Positions 1 to 16,290 of a stretch of DNA of 64,000 nt are shown piece after piece (position 1 is the stretch's first letter; every line of letters begins with the position of its first letter). The DNA lies in assembly GCA_020226215.1 (NCBI GenBank), contig CM035230.1, forward strand, positions 3,309,501 to 3,373,500, given 5' to 3'. The translations under genes were made by a program, and so were the position numbers. The notes under the pieces were generated by a model. It was not told where the DNA came from. It did not search any database and saw only the letters and a program-made list of their open reading frames with translations. This DNA is from Sindora glabra. Taxonomy: Eukaryota; Streptophyta; Magnoliopsida; Fabales; Fabaceae.

Positions 1-2890
1 ATTAAAAGATTTTTATACAAGTGCACCAAATTTCTAAAAACATAAATTTGTACATAGGTACTATCAGAATGTAGAACTCTTAACTAGGACCAGTTTGTTT
101 CTATTCATTGTCTTCCTTAGGATTTGATTCCATGGATGAGGAAAAAGGAGAAATTGGCATGTTGATTGAGCTAGAATAACTAGCTATGACTTTTAGTGAA
201 TGGATTCACTAAACAGAATTAGCTAGGAAAGGGTTAGACTCAGAATTTGTCTTTTTAAGCTTTACAGTGTAATCTACTCAAGGATCTACTGTAGACATTT
301 GTAGCCTATAGCAAATAATATTTGGAAAGTTCCCTATAGTGAAAGGAAGGTTTTTGCATAGGTGTCAGTTATTCTTATGGAATCTATATTTTGAATTTGT
401 AAATAAAATACAACAGAAAGAGTGTGAGTATTGAAATACTTAGAGAATAGCTACTCTTTTCCTTTTTCTAAAATGTTTTCACCATAAAAGATAAGATATA
501 TAATAGTGCATAATAATTGATTAAAGATTTTATGTACTTATTGCAAATCATATGTATAATATTTGTAAAGTTTTATTAAAGAAAATGACTATGGTTTGTA
601 TATAAGTTTCTCGTTATATTTTTAGTCCAATCTTATCCCCTTTCACCCTAGGTATGAAGCCACCAATCTTATCCCTCTAATTCTTATCATACCTCTCCTT
701 CTTTGCGAAGGATGCGTATCTCCCCCACAAATCATATTCATGATGAGTGATGACAAGATGCCATAAGCACTAATTATTCATCTCATTAGGCATGGTAAAA
801 ATACCAATAATGCTATAAGAGTTTTATTAACAAAATTTGCCATTTTCATATATTCAACTTTTTTCATCATATATCATTATGTCTAAGGTTGATATACAAC
901 CTTTTCAAGGTAGTGAGAACACTTAAGTCTTTTGAATGACTATCTATTTAGCTTAAACATCATCTACTTTGTCATAAACTTTAATTCCTTGCAACATTTC
1001 TTAATAAAAAAATATCAAATATTTAGCTTGGTGGTTACTATGAATACTTTTAGGATTTGGTATCTTTGAGGCTTCCAAATTAATTGAAATTTTTATCAAA
1101 ATTTTATCTAATGCTTTTAACATATTACTATTTATCAAGACTAATTATTTTACAACTTTCTCATTCATGAGTATTGTTCACACAGTACCAAAAATATAAA
1201 TTTCAAAACATGATAGCACACAAGTAGTTGCAATGAAGGCCTTTTTTTAACATTCAAATCACTTCCAATTATCAGCAAATTTTTATACATTATCCTAACA
1301 TTTAAATAATTGAAAATTTCAATTATTTTACAAAAATATCATGTTGATACTATTTATATAGAACCAAATACATAGGGTTGCCAAAACTGGGCAGTTTTGA
1401 AGTTATTGTAATAAAAGAGCCTTCTTGACATCTAAATTAATTTTAATTGCCAACAAAATTTTATGCAAGTTTATAATATGTTAATAGCCAAAGAACATCA
1501 ATTACTTTAAATTTTCACAATCAATTTATTGCACAAATAGTACCAAACTTCAAAACACAGAACCTAGAATTTAGTTCTAAACTATTGTAACTGAAGCCCA
1601 TAAAATTTTACTTTCCATATCTTTAAAATTTTTCAAAAATGCCCAATTCTTTCCACACCTATCTTAAAACTATTTGTAACATTAAAATGCCAAAAATTTA
1701 AATTTCTAGCAATTTCTTACCCTTGATTTCAAAAAGTAACAAAAAAAAAGCTATTATCCTCTCTTGAAGGTTGTGTTTCCAAACTCAACAAAACCTTATT
1801 ATCATTTCTTAAGAAAACTTAGTGGATTCTTTTCTATCAATCATGACACTAAAATACGAATATCGTATGATCATATCAACATTTATATAATGCCAAAACT
1901 AATTATATAGCACCACAGATTAACTTAACACTTATAATAGCATACATTATCATATTCTTCACCTTTCATGAGAAAAATTAAAGGAATAAGGGATAGTTGC
2001 CACTCACCTTAAATTTTTATTCTCTAACCTTTCAAAAGACATCTTGGAGTAGCAACTTCACTAAACTAAACTACGTTTTAGGAGCCTTAGGGAGAAATTT
2101 TTCATAAAAACTTAAAGAAGATAAAGGGAAACCTGGGTTATCTTGCAAGAAGTTTGATGGAATCACTTGGAAAACCTTTTGGAAATTGTTGGAAGCTTGA
2201 AAATCATAGAAGTGTCATAGTTTTGAGGCTAAAAAGAAAGCATAAATTTCTTGTCAAAATGACCTCAAATGTTTAAATAGAACTCTAATCCAAAGCTTCC
2301 TTCATAGGCTACTCTTTTTTTTTTTTGTAAAAATTTGGTGACATATTGGCACATAGTGCATGATATTTTAGGGCTATAAATCAGAAGTTAATCTTCTCAT
2401 AGCCACTTAAATTTGGCCAAATATATTATCTAGATGTAAACACTAATAAATGCCCTTAACTTTTCACTGATTTACCTAATTACCATTGGTTTCCTCTATA
2501 TGCTTTGACTTTGTTTAGGCCTAATTTATTATTTTTTTCATTTCTATGGTCAAATTTGGGACTAAAAAAATTTGAATCAAATTAGGCTAAATGAACCAAG
2601 ATGATTTATCTTAATTTAGGGCCCAATTTTTAGGTTTTTGGCTTTCTTGAGCCTTAATTTCCTATTGGGCTTTTATACATTTTTTCCAAACTTAGTGTTA
2701 GGTTTTTAATTAGATTTTAACCTATAATAGTGCCTAATATATTTTCTATAAAATTTTTAATTAGATGTATATTTAAACTATCTTTACGATTTACTCAAAT
2801 TTCACTTGATTACCTTATTAATTTTCTATTTAGGGTGTTTTCTAGTTAAAATTCCTTCTTAAACTTTCTTGTTCTATTTGGGGTGTTACA
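1..2890 (-). mobile_element. LTR-B copy (minus strand), cut by the window edge
   Basis: Read on the minus strand, this segment begins at 2890 with TGTAACACCCC and follows the plus-strand LTR at 36059-39092 throughout. Shared landmarks include the stretch 600-760, matching 38160-38290, and the stretch 1210-1400, matching 37540-37690. About 150 bp of the 3' end of the LTR should lie to the left of the window. It carries no coding sequence. Because the outer end is missing, I cannot tell whether it is a solo LTR or the 5' LTR of an element extending leftwards. The family assignment rests on similarity within the window and on the gag/protease that follow the plus-strand copy. Confidence 0.85.
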
Positions 2891-4684
<1,794 letters not shown>

Positions 4685-5904
4685 AGTAATGTAATGTCCC
4701 GAATTTTTAATTTTATTATTTGAATCTCTAAATTCTAAGGTCGTAGAAACGAAGAGCACGTTTGAGTTAGCTTGGTGGGTGAATTTTAAGTTGAAAGGAA
4801 TTAAGTATAAGTGTAAACGAAATTCTGAAGGAAAAAGGATAGTAGGGAAAAGAATTTATTTTCATAAGCAGTATAAATGATCAGAGGAGGTTGGAAAACC
4901 CTAAAAGGGGAAGTTGTCTAAGTCTGACAGTGTAAGGAATTTTAAATAGACAGAAACCCTATGGATTAAATTGCAAAAGTACAAAATCGGTGTGGTTAAA
5001 GTGGAAATAATCAAGAATTTGGGATCTAATATGAATAACCAAGATTTTAGGGTGTGATATGTGATTTTATTTAATGTGGCCAATAGACACATGACAAGTG
5101 TCCTTGTTAGAAGAAAATGGACAAGTGTCCTTATTTGAAGAAATGGCAAGAATAGCCTTACTATTGGTGAAAAAGGACTAAATTACTCTTGGAATTGTCA
5201 AAAATGGCAAGAATACCCTTGAAGCTTCATGAAAAGTCTTCTTCCTTCTCCTTTCTTCTCAAAAGCTGTGGAAGACTCCATGAAAGCTGCAAAAACGTGC
5301 AAGAGAGAGAAGGAAGAGAGAGAAATCTTCTTTTGAGTTTTTCACCCAAAAATAGTGAGATTTAGGCTTGGGGGTAGAAGGGAAAGTTGCTCTTCTCATC
5401 AAGCTCTATCCATTGGTGTGTTTAGATTGAAGAAAAGCTCAAGTTTGATTAAGTTTGGTGAGCTCTAAGTAGGGATTCTCAAGTTGCAATAAGAGGTAAA
5501 AATGTTCTCCTCTAAGAGCTCTTTAATGTACTTTTTTTAGTTTCTTGAAAATCTTGATGTTGGGGTGGTCAAAGGTGGTTGACCATGGAGTTTTGGATGA
5601 TTTGAACATGTTTAATGGTGTTTTAGATGTTGTTATGTTGATCTATGGCTTTAGTTTGGTGTAAAAATAGCAAGAAACCATGATGTACACAGTTTAGGAT
5701 TTTAGAGGCATAATGGTGCATGTGTGGATTTGGCATGATTTGTTTGGAATTTGGTTAAATTGATAAAATTAGGATGATTCTTATGAGTTATGAAGCTTAA
5801 GGAAGATGAAATTTTGAGTTATGAAAGTGTGTATGAAACTTCCCTTTTGAGAAGTCAAGGGGAGAAGGAGGTTTAGCCATGTAAATTGTGTTTTTGGAAG
5901 ATCA

Positions 5905-6060
5905 GTAATGTACACGGGGTAGAACACGGCCCATGTTCACCCTCGTGTTCTTCAACGAAGGCAGATTAGTAATGTACATGGGGTAGAACACGGCCCATGT
6001 TGTACCCCATGTTCTGAACATGGGGTAGAACACGGCCCATGTTCACCCCCGTGTTCTTTG
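5905..6060. repeat. GC-rich inverted and direct motif array in LTR-A
   Basis: The motif GTAGAACACGGCCCATGTT occurs three times in about 130 bp, with its near-complement (ACCCCATGTTCT, ACCCTCGTGTTC) interleaved. ACATGGGGTA is followed after a short spacer by TACCCCATGT, which could fold into a stem-loop. GC content is far above the surroundings. The related array in the other LTR-A copy is at about 62625-62865. The function is unknown. Confidence 0.85.
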
Positions 6061-6454
6061 TCAAGTGAACATTTTGGCTTTAATTCTTCACGTTTTGCAT
6101 GGTTTTACTTCCGGATCCTTTTTTAATGTTCATATGTGTCATTTCAAAGCTTGAAAACAAGATATAGAGCATCTAAGTATGCATTTATTTAAGTGGAGGA
6201 AGTAAAGAATACATGAGGTTTAAGGAAAGTGATGATGTTCTAATAAGAACTATGATGTGTATTTGTATAGACTAAAAAGTGACAAGTTGGAAAGGCAAGG
6301 GGAAATTGTAAAGAAGTTTTAAGTGAGGGCAAAAGAGACATCACCATTGGAAGCTTATAAAAGGTAGCTAGCTTTATCCTTAAGCTCTGTTTTCTATTTA
6401 CATGATTTTCGGTATACTTTGCCATTATATGGAATGTGTATGAAATAGCTGTGT

Positions 6455-6650
6455 GCACACCCTGGGAAGACAGTCAAATACTGTGTGTGTAAGGTTTATG
6501 GCCCGAGTTATCCCCGGGATGGTAATGAAAATTGCTGTGTGCGGTACCTATGGCCAGACACCTCGGGAAGACAGTGTGATACTGTGTGAGTAAGGCCTAT
6601 GGCCCGAGTTATCCTCGGAAAGACAGTGAATTACTGTATGAGGCCTAGGT
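6455..6650. repeat. Tandem repeat block in LTR-A (about 100-bp unit)
   Basis: Two imperfect units share GGGAAGACAGT, ACTGTGTG, TAAGG and TATGGCCCGAGTTATCC in the same order, starting near 6460 and 6562. The minus-strand LTR-A has more units in the matching place (about 61980-62240). Confidence 0.8.
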
Positions 6651-7148
6651 ACGATTATCTGTGGTGGCCATCTAGATAATTATATAAGTCCTTGAATGGG
6701 CTTGATGATTGCTATGTGTGATGCACGTTTCCTACAATGGTACGGAATGAAATGATAAATGATTGATTAATTTCGAAATGTACATTTTATTTGTTTAAGG
6801 ATCTGGAATGGCTTGATATGTTTTTATGGTAATAGCTACTGGGAAACTCTGTTTCTTATGTTTCTGTATTATTACTAACCATTCCAGGTGATGTTTTGAA
6901 AGGCTCTCTTGACAAGGGAGAATAGAGATTTGAAGATGTATTAAGAATGATTGTATAGTTGTCAATTTTATAAGTGATGGATGTGAAGTTGAACTTGTTG
7001 TATAATTACATAACCCTTGCCTATATTATTTGAGATGCAGAATATTCGTGATATTGTGAGTTAGTCTAGAGTAGAAGGCAAATTAGTATGCAATAATTAT
7101 CTATTTAATGAGAATCAAGGTGTTAATAAGTAAGGGATTTACAAGTAA

Positions 7149-7956
7149 CATTTTAGAATTATGCTTGAATTTGGAAAGAGTAGATATGAAAAATTGAAAT
7201 AATGTTGCATGGTTTTGCTTTAGTGCATGAATTATGCTATGAATTATCTTATAAATGACACATGCATTAGTGGAAAAATGAAATGATATGATATGGTATG
7301 ATGAGATATATTTGAGCATTATGATATATGATCTAGCATTTGAATATGAAAGCTTGAATGTTTCTGGTCCTTTGAAATGTGACAAGTTAATACATTTCTA
7401 CTATATTAAATTACTATGATTATGAAATTATTTACATGATAATCATATCATGGATGGAATTATGACCTTACCTTGATATATGATGTGAAAAATGTGGCTT
7501 GAATGCATATGTGAAAATATAGGTAAAATGGCCTATATGAAATTATGCGGCTTAAATGCCCTATAAGATATTATATGGCTTGGTTGCTATATGCGATGAT
7601 GTAATGAAAATATGTGAATATGTGATATAAAACTTATGTTGTGGAGATGATGGGAGATTGATGTAGTATATTGTATTTTGAGTCACACAAAATGATGCAT
7701 GGTAAGTAGGTGGAGGAACAAGGTTGGGACAAGTGGGATAAGGTTATTTCTTAAGTAACAAGGAGGTAACCCTGCATACCTTCTATCATTTCTTATTGTG
7801 TGATTATATTATTATGCTTGTGATTGTGTTTATTTGCAAAATTTCAATCTACTTATATATGTAGCATATAGAAACATTAAATATATGAAATGTTTGGAAA
7901 AGTTCTTGTAAGAAAATTATTTTAATATATGTTTTGTATATATTTGATTTAATAGA

Positions 7957-8037
<81 letters not shown>

Positions 8038-8475
8038 TTTTAATGAAATTTGCAAGTTTGAGGTTTTTATATCTTGCATGTTTTTAGAAAATAGTAAGTT
8101 TTATAAATTTTATTTTGAAATGGTTTTGTATAGATATCTAGTTGATATCTTTACATTTATCACAATGATTTAGAAATTGGTTATAATAAATTTCCAACCG
8201 TTTAATACCAGAATCTTTAGAAAGTTAAGGCAAAACTAGTTGTCACCATATTGGTTGGCCTATAATATTTTGGTTATAACTTTTTCTAGAGATATCTAAT
8301 TGATGCAATGCTATTACCCCTAGTTAGAGAACACATAAGAGTATTTTGTATCAAAATTTCATGTAAAAATTCAAAGTATATAGTGAGATATGAATTTCCT
8401 CCCAAGGGTGATGTGATTAGGGCTGTAAAAGAGCGTATTAAATATGTAAATGCAAATACTTATAAAGAATAGTCT
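7149..8475. other. Unassigned AT-rich segment, continuation of 2891-4684
   Basis: No coding trace or recognised LTR end is visible. It contains a 70-bp AT microsatellite at 7961-8030. It is bounded by the LTR-A TSD on the left and the LTR-D TSD AATAA (8476-8480) on the right. Confidence 0.4.
7961..8030. repeat. (TA)n microsatellite
   Basis: This is 70 bp of uninterrupted TA dinucleotides. The open frames across it (alternating Ile-Tyr) are not genes. Confidence 0.98.
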
Positions 8476-11387
8476 AATAATGTCACAATCCAATCCCAAT
8501 TATGATTGGTGCCATAGGCCTTAACACTATTTACACTTATTTTGCTTATTAGGAAATTTCTATTTCCATAGGGGTCTAAAATTCATTTTTGATTTTATGG
8601 AAAAACAAATAAAGTCTCCCTTATTTTTTGAACACTTCCCAAGGCCCATACATCCTAAACCATGAAACCTATGAATTTTCTTAGATACAACAATATTAAA
8701 CATATAAAGAGTATAATATAGTTTCAAATTAATACATAGTTAAACAATTCAACACATTAATTGATGACTCAATGAAAACTCTATCTTTATTTTTTATTCT
8801 AATCCAAATATCAAAATCTTTAAGGCAATCTTTGCTTTCCATTGATGTAATAAGATTCAAAGACATTTATCTTAACTTAAAAATATTGAAAATAAAATGG
8901 AGTAACTTATGAGAAATTGGTGAGCATATATCTACTACTAAATCTTAATTCTATTATATTAAATGGGCACATGCTAATTAAGCATTTAATTGGAAAAATA
9001 TAAGCCATCTAACTCTCTAGATTTCTGAAATGTATATGAAACCAAGTCTTAGATTGAGTGTTCACCTACAAATAGCTTAGGATACTTGTTTCACATCACA
9101 AATCACCATGGTCTCAACTATTCACTAGTATACTATATTATTATCATATCACACACTATAAATTTTGAGTAATCATTACATTCATAAGCAACTATTGAGG
9201 CTCAAACATAAACAAATCATGACAATCATATAAGGTCTTTACAATCTTATTAAATAGTAATATCTAATCATAAGCAAAGTTCCAATATCTCATAATCAAT
9301 TATAGTAAGCATACATATGTCTATATTTGGATTTTTGGGTCAATTTCATATCCTTCATAAGGTATTTGTCAAGAATTTCCCATTTGACCTTCAGATCATT
9401 GCCCTATTACTGTTTATAATTTCCAATGCCACTCATGTTGTTAGCCATAGATAATATACACCTAAAAGTTTAGCTCTCATATAAGACTTGTTTATGAAAT
9501 CTTTGAAAATTAACTAATTCATCATGGGGTAATACCAAAACACACAGCAATAGTTCCATATCTATAACAAGGCCATCATGTTCATCCATATGGCCATAAT
9601 ATACAGATATTAATGAGACATATAATCAATTGATAGTAAAAACACTAACATCATGATTTCTAAGCATGGCATCTCCACATTTACTTAATAGATAACTACT
9701 ATTTTTATCATAAACATTAATACTATATCATTCATACACACATAGCTACAAGGATAATTTAATAATAATCCACACTCTATAGTTATGCCTTTAAGGATTC
9801 ACAGGAGGATTTATAAGTAAATCATGTTATTTATAAGAAAGATTATATAAGAAAGATTATACACACTTCGTATGAACTACATATTATTAAAATACTATTT
9901 TAGGATAGATATATACTCACCTGATGATGTTGATCTACTATGGGAAATTCCAAAGCATCCATATTCATCTTTTTATATTTTTCTCCTAATACTAGAATTC
10001 ACAAGAATGATTTATAAATACTCAAATTTATTCCTTTTCTTCCTAAATCATTATTTTTGGATCTATTCCTACTTCACAATTTATAATGATAAATTTATGA
10101 ATATATAAGTATTCCTTAATTCCTTCCAGCCATGTCAGTGCTAACTTTATATTATGATATTTTGATAATCTAAATCATTAACTTCTTACATTCCACAATG
10201 TGAACCTATAAGAAATTATCATATTTCAAGGATTTACTTTAAATTAACTAATCCAATATTCCTAAACATATAATCCTAATTTTATCAATGCTATATCAAG
10301 TATACAAAATAAGGTAAAATAAAGGTCCTCTGAATCCAATTTAAAATTTCTATAATATTAAAATATAACACTCTAGAGAGACTTTACTTGTACTATTTTA
10401 GTACTCTATAGCATGAAAATATTATTTTTTTCAAAAGCATTACAAGGAATCCATAGTACACATAAAATGGATTTCTTTGAATCAAGTTAGAATTATTCAA
10501 AATGTAAAGATATATCACTTCACAATTACTTTAACCATTTTATTCTAGCAATTTGTATCATAAATTTCCTATTTTTCTAAACAATCATCATATGTTTCAA
10601 TATGCTTTTAAGAATAGGTTTTCTTGAAGCAAATTAGAATCATTCACAATATAAGAATGAATACTTTGTAAATATTCTATTCATAGTATTTTAGTAACAT
10701 ATAGTATAAATTTTATATTTTTAAAAGGATCCCCATATATTTAAAGTGAACATTTTAGGGGTTTTCTAGTTCATCACTAAATTGGTTTCAAATTTGCATG
10801 GTCTTAAGGAGCTTACCTATCTTTAGGGAGGTCGCTGGCAATTTGTTGTCGCTAGAAAGATTATTATGTATACCCTCAGTTAATATTTAAAGTTTTATGG
10901 ATTTCAATACTTGTGAAATTTTATTTTTTATTTAGTTAAAAATTAGTTTTGAATTTTTATTCCTCAATATTTAAATTTTATTTAATTGGATAGTGTTGGT
11001 TTAAGGTTTGCTTGAATATTTTCTATAAAGTTCTATTAAATTAATTGTCTTTATTTGATAAGTTATTTTTAGGAAAGATTGAAATATTTATTTTATTTAA
11101 TTGGTTAGTGTTTGGTTTTAAATTTATTTTTCTTATTAAAAATTTTGGAATATTAAAACGATATTAATGGTGATAGTGAAAATATATTGATTTTTATATG
11201 GCCATTTTTTTAAGAAATTTCTTGTATGTTGAAAATAATTTTAGTGATTATGGTTGCATGGATTTATGAAATAAATTGCTTGTATTGGATAAATCATTTT
11301 TAGAAATTTAGGGAAATTAAAATATTTATTTTTAGGGTCTTTAATTTTATCAACTTATTATAATTATATATGTATGTATATATATAC

Positions 11388-11393
<6 letters not shown>

Positions 11394-11449
<56 letters not shown>
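11394..11449. repeat. (AT)n microsatellite
   Basis: This is 56 bp of pure AT repeat preceded by impure TATG/TACA units from about 11366. It lies inside the plus-strand LTR-D. Confidence 0.95.
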
Positions 11450-11451
<2 letters not shown>

Positions 11452-12820
11452 TAAAGGAAGATTCAAAATAAATGAGTTAAGATTTTATTTGGGTTTTATG
11501 AAAATGAGTTTTGAAATAAATAAATGGTTGAGATTATACATAAATTTGGAAAACTGAGATTTTTAAAGGGAATTGAGCTTATAATGGGTGAAAAACACCT
11601 TAACAATGCCTATAGCTTCTTTTTGCATTTTCTTTCTCCTCTCCATCGACTTTCCCTCTTGATTTTGGTTTTCTTTCACCAACACTTATTTTATTTTTGT
11701 TTCTATTTTTAGTTTCCCACTCTAGTACAACCTATTCTTTTATCTACTCTTTTCTCCTACCCTTCCCTTTTGGCAAGTTGTTCTCCTTTTCTCCCTTCTC
11801 CTACCATTCCGCTTACCATCTTCCCTATGTGTGTACGCCTCTTCCATCACTAGGAGCTTTAACAAGAGTGGGCATAGTTGTAGGAGTGTGATCTAGCTTA
11901 GAAATAGGGGTGAAGCTAAGCTTTTTTTGCTGTTGTTTTTCATTAGACAACTGTTGTTAAGGATAGCAGGAAGAGTGCGATAGAAATTGCATAGTGTTGC
12001 ACGGGATCACTTAGGCAATTGATGTCAACAACTTCTTTGCATTTTTCGGTGACCCACTCTTGATTCTATCACTGATGAGTTGCTAGTGCTCTCTTTGTTG
12101 TAAGGTGAATGGCTTCTGAATTTGGATGGTGATTTTCTTGGGTGTGTAAGTTGAAATCCAAGAAAGCCCATTTTACTATTTTTGTGATATATGACAACAC
12201 ATGTGAAAAAATAGGATTTTTATGCTATGGAAAGTTAAAATATCAAACATGTGACATTTTGAGACATTACTCTCTATAATTCTAGGTAATTTGCAAATTT
12301 ATTTTAGAAAACCAATAAATGCCCATTTGAAATAAAAGGAGATGTCTTTGAAAAAAATGTAGAATTTATGCTATAGGTATTAAAATACTATGAATAGAAT
12401 ATTTATGGAAGGTTGGATTCTTATATTTTGCATGATTCTAAATTGATTCAAGAAAACTTTTTTTTATAGAATTTTGAGAAATTTGATGATGCATATAAAA
12501 AATGTAATTTTTATGTCATGGAATGTCAAAATATTACACTTAGAATATGTTTAAATTATTAGGTTCTAAAATTTATATTTAAATTGTATGGATCTAAGAA
12601 ATCATTATCTAAGAACATATATCCACTTTTATGAGTAAATATTTGAAAGTAAGGAAAGCGAATAATCTAGAATGATTACGTGAAGTAAAATAAATTTTTT
12701 ATTTCTATATGACTTTAACAGTCCTAAAATTATGTCATGTTTAACTTTGAAGCTAATGACCTATATTATTAATATATTATGATATGAAATTGGAATTGAG
12801 ATAATTGAAAAGAAAATTAG

Positions 12821-14463
12821 TGATGAAAAAAATATTTACTATTTTATTTTTTCCTATTTTATGTCTCTTAGTAGATTACATGTGCTTAATTTTATAGAAT
12901 TGGCCTTGTTTAATAATTTTGTGTTGATTTTACAAAATTCTAAATTTATTCGATAAATGCTAGATTTTGATACTATTTTTGTTTTTCAATTATATCTTGA
13001 GCTCTGAATGTTGGATTGAGGGAAACTTTATATTGTTGGAAAGCTTAAAGAAAGAACTACAACTTTTATGTTTTGGCACGAGTCTAGTTTAAACATTTTG
13101 GAGATCATATGTGGCTGAGAAATTGAAGTTATGTTTATATCCTAATTGAACTATGTCAATTTTTGGGCCATAACTGGAGCTACAAAGGTCAATTTAACTT
13201 GAAACGAGTGCCTAAATTCTCAAAGATATAAGCCTACAAGTTTGATGTTTATGAATTATCCAAATTACATTAATTTTATGGTAAAAAATTGGTTGGAAGT
13301 TAAGCCTGTGGGAATTCATTGATGTAATTGTTGGAGTTAATTGTTTTGTTAAAATTAGGTTTGAGATTCTAAAAATTATGAAAGCTTATTATTATAATAT
13401 TAAGAGTCATACAATCCAATTCCAATCAGGTTTTAGCTTAATTAGGTCTAATAAATGGATAAATAGGGAGAAACTCATTAGACATTCAGACTTTTACACA
13501 GCATTTAGTAGCAGATAGTTTTCTTCTTCTTGTTCTCTTTTTTGTTCTTCAATGGAAGCTTAAACCTGTGGTTGATTCAAGAAGTTTAAGGATCTCTTTC
13601 ATTGGATTATGAGATCATAAATTATAATGTTGACTTTCTTTAATTAATTTTCCTCTTTCCTTATTTACTTGTACTGATTTCTTGAGATTACATGTGATGG
13701 ATGTTGATTTGGTATAATTGATGTTTATTCTTGTGATTTCTAATTTCTTTTCTATTTTGATGTTAAATTATGGTTGGTAAATCATGGTTTTACACATAGG
13801 GGCAAAGGGTTAAAGGACTAAATTGGAGGGTTCTAATTTAATTTCTCAAATTAATTGAATTCCATCATTAAATTAATTTTGGTTTAACCAATAGGGATTA
13901 TAGCGGCTGCTTAGTTAGTTAATTTTAATTGATCAAATCCTGAATAGTAGTTTAGTATGGAATTCATAGCTATTGTGTGGGTTCTAGTTAATCCAAGGTT
14001 GAAGAATTAATTAGGGAAGTCAAATCTTAATTGATCCATGATTAATTCAATTTAGAGCTCTCAATTCCTTGAATCGACTGTCTTCTTACATTGAATTCTT
14101 TTTTATGTTTAGATTTAGCCTCTGTTTATATTTACTCATTTTATTGATCTTATTTTAATTTCATACAAATAACCCCCTAATTCTACATTTTCTATTCTAC
14201 ATAATTTTCATATAGCATATAGTACATTGCATCCATATTGTGATAGCATTTTATTTTGTTGCATTTACATTATGTTTGCATTAGTTTCTTTCATTCTCAT
14301 TGCATAAATAATTCAACAATTGTGTGAATATTGTTAGGAATTTATTTAGAAAATACAATATCAAGGGATCACTAGGAGTATGACTTGGTTGTGCCACTTC
14401 TCTACATTATTTCTTCAACAAACTAGTTTTAACTAATTTTGATGCTATGCAACATGCATATCA
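12821..14463 (+). mobile_element. Solo LTR-F (Athila-type)
   Basis: It starts TGATGAAAAAAATATTTAC and ends GCAACATGCATATCA. It matches the two LTRs of the element at 14672-23059 along its full length. The flanks are ATTAG (12816-12820) and ATGAG (14464-14468), a 5-bp TSD with one mismatch. LTR-D sequence continues directly afterwards (compare 14464 onward with 46640 onward). There is no PBS or internal region, so it is a solo LTR. Confidence 0.85.
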
Positions 14464-14671
14464 ATGAGTAATGCTCATATAATTATAAATTATTCTTGTA
14501 AATTATGAAATAGGAAGAAGAGATGATAAGATGAGTATAGGTATATTGAAGCTTCCTAAAATGGATAGGTGATCCTACATGAATATATATCTCACCCTCC
14601 ATTAATATTTTAATAAAGTGTTAATTAAATGTCATAGTTTATAGTCTTATTGATGGTACAATTTACATCCT

Positions 14672-16283
14672 TGTTGAGAATAATATTTACTATGTTATTT
14701 TCCTTTATTTTATGTCTCTTAGGTGTTACATTTGTTTAATTTTACTAATTAGGCCTTATTTTATAAATTATGGCCAATTTTATAATATTGTAAATTTATT
14801 CTATAAATGTTGGATTTTGACATTGTTTCTATTTTTCAGTCATATCTTAAGGCAAACTTTATATTAATGGAAAGCTAAAACTTTTATTTTTTGGTTTAAG
14901 CCCAGTTCAGGTTTTTTGGAAGTCATATGTAATTGAGAAGTTGAGATTGTGTCTCTATCCCAATTGAACCTATTTCTATATTTGGGCCATATTTGGAGCT
15001 ATAGTGATTCAATTAATATGAAACTAGCGCCTAAATTCTCACAAGATATATGCCTACAAGTTTGTTGTTTATGGGTTTTCCAAATTACATTGATTCTATG
15101 ATCAAAATCTAGTTAGAAATTAGACTTGCAAGAATTCACTAATTTATTTGCAACATTTAATTGACTTATAACAAATAGGTCTAGGCTTCTAAAAATTAAG
15201 GAGGCCTTATTACTATAATCCTAAGAGCTACACAATCCTAGTCTAATATAGTTTTAGCTTAATTAGATCAAATAAATAGGGGAGAGACTCATTAGACTTC
15301 AAACTTTACACATTGTGGAGAATTTAGCAAACATTAGTTTTCTCTCTTTCCTTTTTTTCTTGTTCTCAAGCCATGGAAGGCTAAAGATTCTTAGTTGATT
15401 CAAGGATTGTGAAGCTCTTTTCTTTAAGGATTATGAGATCTTGATTAGTAATGTTAATTTTCTTTTGTTGATTTTCCTCTTTCTTCAATTGTTTATGTTG
15501 AATTATTGAGATTGCTTATGTTAAGTGCTGATTTGGTATAATTGGTACTCAATCTCGTGATTTCTATTCTTTTGCTATTTGAATGTGAAATTATGGTTGT
15601 TAATCATGGTTTTACATGTTCGGATAGAGGGTTAGGGGATTGCTTCAATGGTATTTGATTTAATTTCCTAAATCGACTGAATTCTATCTTTAAGTCACTT
15701 TCAATCTAGTTTAGGGGTTAAAATGATTGCTTAATTCAACTAATCTTAATTAACCAAACTCTAGATGGTATTCTAGCGTAGGATTCATGGATTATTGTAG
15801 GAGTTCTAGGTAATGCAAAATTGAAAAATTAATTGGAATAATTAAATTTTTTGTGATCTAGGATTAATCCACATTAAGAGATATCATATCCTTGAATTGG
15901 CTGCTTTTGTATATTAAATTCTTTCTTTTTACTTACTATTTTGCTTTTACTTTGTGCTTGCTTATTTTATTGTTGTCATTTTATTTTCATGCAACCACCC
16001 CTCTAATTTTGCATAATTTTCATTTTGCATTCCATTTCATACAGCATACTAAATTTTATTTGTTATAGCATTCTATTTTATTGCATTACATATTGTTTGC
16101 ATTAATTTCTCTTATTCTCTTTGCATCAATAAGTCACAATTGTGTAGATATTATTAGGAACTCATTTAGAAAAGATAAAATCAAAAGGATCACTAAGTGT
16201 ATGACCTGGTTGTGCCACTATACATTACTATGTTTCCAACACACTAATTTTAACTAATTTTGGTGCATTGCAACATGTACATA
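14672..16283 (+). repeat. 5' LTR of the Athila-like element
   Basis: It begins TGTTGAGAATAATATTTAC and ends near CAACATGTACATA at about 16283, where the other copies read ACATGCACATCA, so the terminal CA is damaged. It aligns with 21425-23059 throughout, but many base differences are visible, so the insertion is not recent. Confidence 0.88.
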
Positions 16284-16290
16284 AAAATCT

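Larger units (their letters stand above)
4690..7143 (+). mobile_element. Solo LTR-A with 5-bp TSD
   Basis: The element starts TGTAATGTCCC and ends GGGATTTACA, which form an imperfect terminal inverted repeat with TG/CA ends. It is flanked by a perfect direct repeat AGTAA at 4685-4689 and 7144-7148. No primer-binding site follows and no internal domain is present, so this is a solo LTR left by recombination between two LTRs. The 2454-bp length fits long-LTR Ty3/gypsy families. A second copy runs on the minus strand from 61451 to the right edge. Inside are a GC-rich inverted-motif array (5905-6060) and a tandem block (about 6455-6650). Confidence 0.93.

Noticed and set aside
6455..6650. Possible CRISPR-like or tRNA-like repeats
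   Set aside because: There are only two to four imperfect tandem units with no spacers of uniform length and no cloverleaf; they are a tandem array inside a plant LTR.
11524..11891. Two overlapping plus-strand frames of about 60 codons
   Set aside because: They lie in the equivalent C/T-rich zone of the plus-strand LTR-D, with no conserved protein sequence between LTR copies.
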